DNA of 9,229 nt from Clostridia bacterium. GTDB taxonomy: Bacteria > Bacillota_A > Clostridia > Christensenellales > Aristaeellaceae. The notes beneath the pieces were generated by a model that was not told the DNA's origin, ran no database searches, and saw only the letters and a list, made by a program, of their open reading frames with translations. A program made the translations under genes and the position numbers. Location: positions 1 to 9,229 of the forward strand of contig JAFQIF010000160.1 of assembly GCA_017397695.1 (NCBI GenBank). The letters are read 5' to 3'. How positions within the stretch are numbered: position 1 is the stretch's first letter; each line of letters begins with the position of its first letter. Shown in pieces: positions 5,441 to 9,229 of this stretch.

Positions 5441-6433
5441 TCACAGCTTCACGCATCCGCGCAGCATCGCGCTCCGGCTGCGGGCATTCACGGCGATCTC
5501 TTCCTTGCTGGGCTTCACACCGCCGCCCCCAAGCACTTTGACGGTCGGCTTCTTGCCGCAGATGCACACCGGAATCCTCGGCGGGCAGGTGCAGGGGTTC
5601 GCCATACGCCGGAAGGTCTGCTTGACGATACGATCCTCTAAGGAATGGAACGTGATCACCGCCAGCTGACCACCGGGATTCAGCAGATCCGCCATATCCT
5701 CCAGCGCCTTATGCAGCGGCTCAAGTTCGTCATTGACCGCAATGCGCAGCGCCTGAAAGGTACGTCTTGCGCTGTGGCCGCTGTCCTGCATGCGGATCTT
5801 CTTGGGGATCGCCGCATCCACGCAGGCAACCAGATCGCTTGTGGTTTCCAGCGGCTTCTTGGCGCGGTGCTCGAGGATGATCTCCGCGATGCGCACTGCC
5901 CACTTCTCTTCCGAATAATCGCGCAGGATGCGCACAAGCTCCTCCTTGCTCCACGTATTCACGATATCTGCCGCGGTCAGGCTCTGATCCTGATCCATGC
6001 GCATATCCAGCGGCGCGTCGGCGTGATAGGAAAAACCGCGCTCGGCGGTATCCAGCTGATAGGAGCTTACGCCCAGGTCAATCATCATGCCGTCGATCTT
6101 TTCGATCCCCTTGGCAGCAAGCAGCTCCTTCACATCGTGAAAGTTACCCTTGATCGCGGTAAAGTTGCCAGCGCCGCCAAGGCGCGCCGTCGCCGCAGCG
6201 AGCGCATCGTTGTCGCGGTCGATACCATAGAGATGGCCCGTGCCGTTCAGCCGGCGCAGGATCTCCGCGCTGTGGCCGCCGCCGCCGAGCGTACCGTCGA
6301 CATAGACGCCGCCTTCGCGGACATTCAGCATATCGACGGTCTCCTCCAGCATGACGCTCAGATGTTTGAACTGCTCGCCCTCCTGGGCGATCATCTGGCT
6401 GCTTACCTGCTGAGTTTTCGAATCAAACGACAT
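5441..6433 (-). CDS. rsmH: 16S rRNA (cytosine-1402-N4)-methyltransferase
   Basis: This 330-residue protein is RsmH (MraW), an S-adenosylmethionine-dependent enzyme that methylates N4 of C1402 in 16S rRNA. The features are HLSVMLEETVDML (24-36), the SAM-binding motif DGTLGGGGHSAEIL (46-59), GIDRDNDAL, MIDLGVSSYQLD, the catalytic-region ITFHSLEDRIVK, and a C-terminal Cys-containing stretch (NPCTCPPRIPVCICGKKP). The ATG at 6433 is preferred: AAAGGAG stands about 8 nt before it, while a TTG at 6439 would add two residues. Even so the N-terminus carries about 23 residues before the conserved His-x-x-Val motif, longer than in most homologues. It overlaps folC by 11 nt, so the two are translationally coupled. 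Neither mraZ before it nor ftsL after it is present, so it sits outside the usual division cluster. Confidence 0.95.
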   Translation of the reverse strand: MSFDSKTQQVSSQMIAQEGEQFKHLSVMLEETVDMLNVREGGVYVDGTLGGGGHSAEILRRLNGTGHLYGIDRDNDALAAATARLGGAGNFTAIKGNFHDVKELLAAKGIEKIDGMMIDLGVSSYQLDTAERGFSYHADAPLDMRMDQDQSLTAADIVNTWSKEELVRILRDYSEEKWAVRIAEIILEHRAKKPLETTSDLVACVDAAIPKKIRMQDSGHSARRTFQALRIAVNDELEPLHKALEDMADLLNPGGQLAVITFHSLEDRIVKQTFRRMANPCTCPPRIPVCICGKKPTVKVLGGGGVKPSKEEIAVNARSRSAMLRGCVKL

Positions 6434-7715
6434 GTTCAAACTCCTTTTCCTGCCGCAGCAGCGACCGAATCTCTCCGATCAGATACAGCGATCCGGCGCA
6501 GAGCACCGTACCGTCCCCGCCTGCGATTTCACGTGCCTTTTCAAGCGCTTCCTTCGGCTCGGCGACCGCCAAAACACTTGCACCCTGTTTTTCAAACGCA
6601 GCCGCAAGCTCCTGTGCCGCCATCGCGCGCGGAACGGCCGGCTGCGTCGTCACCACACAGCGCACGCGCGGCGCGAGCATCCTCGTCATCACAGCAACGT
6701 CCTTATCGGCCATCATTCCGCTGAGCAGTATGGTTTTTTCCTTAGGAAGCCACGCATCCATATACGCGCACAGCGCCTTCACGCCCGGTTCATTGTGCGC
6801 GCCGTCGAGAATCACATTGCCAAAGCATTCCAGCCTGCCCGGCCAGTGCACATCTGCCAGCGCACGTCGGATCACGTCTTCCGTGAGCTTTGTATAGCCG
6901 CGCTCTTTCAGCGCATACAGCGTGCCCAGCGCCGCGCACGCGTTATCCGCCTGATGGCGGCCGATGAGCGACACGCTCAGGCTTTCCAGCGTCTCTTTCG
7001 GCAGCCTAGCGTCAAAGATGACGCTTTGGCTTGTCTCGTGCACGTTTTCGGTCGTCGGCTCAATCACCGGAATATCCAGCGCCCTTGCCGCATCCAGCAG
7101 CGAAGCACGCACATGCATGTCCTGCCAGCCCAGCACAACGGGCGTATCCGGCTTCATGATGCCTGCCTTTTCCATAGCGATTTCTTCGATCGTATCGCCC
7201 AGAAAATGCATGTGATCCATGCCCACGTTGGTGATCACCGAAACGAGCGGACGGATGATATTCGTCGGATCCAGCCTGCCGCCCAGGCCGACCTCGATAA
7301 TCGCAGCATCAACCCGTTCCTGCGCAAAGGCGAGAAACGCCAGCACCGTGCCCAGCTCAAACTCAGTGATGCAAAGCCCTTCCTCGCGGCATTGTTCAAT
7401 CGTCGGCCACACGTGCTCCACAAGCGCCGCCAGCTTTTCGCCGCTGATGGGCGTACCGTTAATCCGGATACGCTCATTATAGCGCTCGATATATGGCGAG
7501 GTATACAGGCCGGTTTTGTAGCCCGCCTCGCGCAGCGCGCGCTCGATCATCGCACAGGTCGAACCCTTGCCGTTTGTGCCGGCGACATGCACCATCTTCA
7601 GCTCATTGTGCACATCGCCAAGGCGCGCCATGACCGCGCGCATGTTGGTCAGCCCCTCCTTCTTGCCGGAGGGATAAACGCTATGGATTTTTGCAATCGC
7701 TTCTGCTTCAGTCAT
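6423..7715 (-). CDS. folC: Folylpolyglutamate synthase / dihydrofolate synthase
   Basis: This 430-residue protein is FolC of the Mur ligase family, which uses ATP to join glutamate to folates (and in many bacteria to dihydropteroate), acting in the cytoplasm. The features are LTNMRAVMARLGD (22-34), the P-loop GTNGKGST (46-53), TSPYIERYNERI (the Omega loop region), TEFELGTVLAFLAF, GLGGRLDPTN, ITNVGMDHMHFLG, then RHQADNACAAL, WPGRLE, LDGAHN and the C-terminal glutamate-ligase domain. The ATG at 7715 has AGAGGTG before it. An in-frame codon at 7769 would add 18 residues, but those are encoded by the intergenic repeat and should be left out. It follows the valS terminator, so it probably has its own promoter in 7788-7840, where I see no convincing boxes. 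It overlaps rsmH by 11 nt. Confidence 0.95.
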   Translation of the reverse strand: MTEAEAIAKIHSVYPSGKKEGLTNMRAVMARLGDVHNELKMVHVAGTNGKGSTCAMIERALREAGYKTGLYTSPYIERYNERIRINGTPISGEKLAALVEHVWPTIEQCREEGLCITEFELGTVLAFLAFAQERVDAAIIEVGLGGRLDPTNIIRPLVSVITNVGMDHMHFLGDTIEEIAMEKAGIMKPDTPVVLGWQDMHVRASLLDAARALDIPVIEPTTENVHETSQSVIFDARLPKETLESLSVSLIGRHQADNACAALGTLYALKERGYTKLTEDVIRRALADVHWPGRLECFGNVILDGAHNEPGVKALCAYMDAWLPKEKTILLSGMMADKDVAVMTRMLAPRVRCVVTTQPAVPRAMAAQELAAAFEKQGASVLAVAEPKEALEKAREIAGGDGTVLCAGSLYLIGEIRSLLRQEKEFEHVV

Positions 7716-7731
7716 CTGCACACCTCTTTTC

Positions 7732-7787
7732 TTGGGGGCTGCCGCCCCAAACCCCGCCTGGGGATGCAATCCCCAGACCCCTTCTTC
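7732..7787 (+). repeat. Intergenic palindromic repeat, copy C
   Basis: Two hairpins, the first at about 7732-7739/7744-7750 (with one bulged G) and the second at 7758-7765/7769-7776, are followed by ACCCCTTCTTC (7777-7787). The order and the link sequence are those of copy B, with a diverged 3' tail. On the minus strand it lies in the leader of folC, starting 16 nt before the ATG and just behind its ribosome binding site, so it would be part of the mRNA leader. The rest of the folC-valS gap (7788-7837) shows nothing I can name. Confidence 0.75.
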
Positions 7788-7837
7788 CGACGAGAGAATA
7801 TACGAAGACCAACTTTGCGCTCGAGAGAGAAGGTTTT

Positions 7838-7867
7838 CAAAAAGCGGGCGGAGGGTTTCCGCCCGCT
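7838..7867 (-). terminator. Rho-independent terminator of valS
   Basis: A 10-bp GC-rich stem (7843-7852 with 7858-7867) with a 5-nt loop is followed on the minus strand by TTTTTG (plus coordinates 7838-7842 and beyond). It lies 66 nt after the valS stop codon and separates valS from folC. Confidence 0.85.
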
Positions 7868-7933
7868 GGATTTTATACCCTACAGCTTCGAAGGGCTTTT
7901 CGCCCGCACGAAACAGATACGGGCACCGCCCGC

Positions 7934-9229
7934 TTACATGTTCTGCAGATCTGCAATGCGCGCGTTAAGCTTGGCGAGCTTGTCCTTGCTGACTTCCAGC
8001 TTCGCTTTCTCCTGCTCGACCAGCTGCGCAGGTGCCTTGGCCAGGAAGCCCTGGTTATTCAGCTTGCCCTCGGCACGCTGAATATCGCGCTCGACGCTGT
8101 CGCGCTCCTTAGTCAGGCGCGCGATCTCCTTGTCCAGATCGACCAGATCGCCCAGCGGGATAAACAGCTCGGCCGCCTCGGAAACAGCGGAAACAGTCTT
8201 GCCTTCGGCAGCCTCGTCCGCTGCCAGCAGCTTCATCTCGCTGACCCAGGCCAGGCGCTTGAGGTACTCCTCTGCGCCCTCCATGGCGTGCTCCCAGCCG
8301 GCCTTCGGGCGCACCATCAGATGCGCGCGCTTGCCGACGGCCACGTTCATCTCCGCGCGCAGGTTGCGCACAGCGCGGATGACGTCCATCACGCCCTCCA
8401 TCTCGCGGGCAGCCTCGGCGAAATCATACGCATCGACCGCCATCGGCCAATCGCTGAGCATGATCGTGCCCTCGGTCGCCGGCACGTGACGGAACACGCT
8501 GTCGGTGATGAACGGCATGAACGGATGAAGCATCTTGAGCAGAGCGATGAGCACATAACGCAGCACAGCGCAGGTCGCCTTGCGGGCGGCCTCGTCCTCG
8601 CCGTTCATGGTCACCTTCGCCAGCTCGATATACCAGTCGCAGAACTCGGTCCACGCGAAATCATAGATCTTCTGCGCGGCCATGCCCAGATCGTAGTTCT
8701 CGAAGTGATCGGTCACCACGCGGATGGTGTCGTTCAGGCGGGCCAGAATCCACTTATCGGCCGCAGAGAACTCCTTGCCCTCCATGTACTCGGCCGTCTC
8801 GCCCAGATTCATGAGCACGAAGCGGCTTGCGTTCCAGATCTTGTTGGCAAAGTTGCGCGCAGCCTCGACCTTGTCGGTGGAGAAGCGCATGTCGTTGCCC
8901 GGGGAAACGCCCATGGACAGGCTGAAACGCAGTGCATCCGCGCCGTACTGGTCGATGACCTCCAGCGGATCGACGCCGTTGCCCAGGGACTTGCTCATCT
9001 TGCGGCCCAGCGCGTCGCGCACCAGACCGTGAATCAGCACGGTATGGAACGGCGTCTCTTCCATGTCCGCTATACCCATGGTGATCATGCGGCTGACCCA
9101 GAAGGTGATGATGTCATAGCCGGTGACCAGCACATCGGTCGGATAGAAGTACTTGAGATCCTCGGTATTATCCGGCCAGCCGAGCGTGGAGAACGGCCAC
9201 AGCGCGGAGGAGAACCAGGTATCCAGCAC
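7934..9229 (-). CDS. valS: Valyl-tRNA synthetase, C-terminal part (5' end outside window)
   Basis: The visible 431 residues are the C-terminal half of ValRS, the class I synthetase that attaches valine to tRNA-Val in the cytoplasm. The fragment opens inside the catalytic domain at LDTWFSSALWPFSTLGWP, typical of ValRS, passes GYDIITFWVSRM, and reaches the ATP-binding KMSKS at fragment residues 77-81. The alpha-helical anticodon-binding domain follows (about 125-280, with WTEFCDWYIELAK). It ends in the ValRS-specific C-terminal coiled coil (about 362-431, LVDLDKEIARLTKERDSVERD and on to the stop), which clamps the tRNA. ValRS proteins are usually about 880-950 residues, so roughly 450-500 residues and the start codon lie beyond the right edge. 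No frameshift is seen. The reading frame has its own terminator at 7838-7867. Confidence 0.97.
   Translation of the reverse strand: MLDTWFSSALWPFSTLGWPDNTEDLKYFYPTDVLVTGYDIITFWVSRMITMGIADMEETPFHTVLIHGLVRDALGRKMSKSLGNGVDPLEVIDQYGADALRFSLSMGVSPGNDMRFSTDKVEAARNFANKIWNASRFVLMNLGETAEYMEGKEFSAADKWILARLNDTIRVVTDHFENYDLGMAAQKIYDFAWTEFCDWYIELAKVTMNGEDEAARKATCAVLRYVLIALLKMLHPFMPFITDSVFRHVPATEGTIMLSDWPMAVDAYDFAEAAREMEGVMDVIRAVRNLRAEMNVAVGKRAHLMVRPKAGWEHAMEGAEEYLKRLAWVSEMKLLAADEAAEGKTVSAVSEAAELFIPLGDLVDLDKEIARLTKERDSVERDIQRAEGKLNNQGFLAKAPAQLVEQEKAKLEVSKDKLAKLNARIADLQNM

Noticed and set aside
7788..7837. Promoter of folC using TATATT at 7797-7802
   Set aside because: No acceptable -35 box is found at 16-18 bp, so the match is no better than chance.
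6432..8081. A 549-codon plus-strand open frame across folC and the folC-valS gap
   Set aside because: It is antisense to a clear folC, runs through a terminator and a repeat, has no plausible ribosome binding site, and encodes an Arg/His/Ala-rich product typical of the complement of GC-rich genes.

Overview
The window reads as chromosomal DNA of a Gram-positive, GC-rich member of the Bacillota, probably class Clostridia and possibly a gut lineage. The reasons are strong AGGAGG-type ribosome binding sites before almost every gene, sigma-A-like promoters, XRE regulator plus small membrane protein pairs, and intergenic two-hairpin repeats of a kind common in such genomes. Genus cannot be told from the sequence. 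No phage, transposase, CRISPR array, rRNA or tRNA is visible. All genes but one lie on the minus strand.

Right half (4331-9229, transcribed right to left): the C-terminal half of valS with its own terminator, then folC overlapping rsmH by 11 nt, then a 207-nt gap filled by a composite palindromic repeat, then rsmI overlapping a nitroreductase gene by 8 nt. RsmH and RsmI modify the same 16S rRNA nucleotide, C1402 (N4 and 2'-O methylation), so their neighbourhood makes functional sense. rsmH here lies outside the usual mraZ-rsmH-ftsL division cluster.

Middle (2195-3588): an XRE-type regulator and a four-helix membrane protein form a two-gene operon behind a near-consensus promoter that is flanked by two copies of a 19-bp operator-like repeat and partly embedded in a 14-bp-armed palindrome. 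Next to it is a divergent pair: a 54-residue ribbon-helix-helix protein (minus) and a 92-residue acidic protein of unknown function (plus, the only plus-strand gene). They share a 120-nt AT-rich intergenic region with an inverted repeat over the plus-strand promoter. This pair is the least explained part of the window.

Left part (80-2190): a two-gene operon of a PldB/monoacylglycerol-lipase-like alpha/beta hydrolase and a Gfo/Idh/MocA-type oxidoreductase whose conserved EKP motif reads ETP. It has a recognisable promoter and ends in a strong terminator.

A repeat family of two adjacent hairpins followed by ACCCTTCTTC occurs at three places (window start, rsmI-rsmH gap, folC-valS gap). Most of the window is ordinary housekeeping sequence. 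The observations worth following are regulatory architecture, the repeat family, the rsmH-rsmI arrangement and the unknown divergent pair; I see no clear evidence of a wholly new system.
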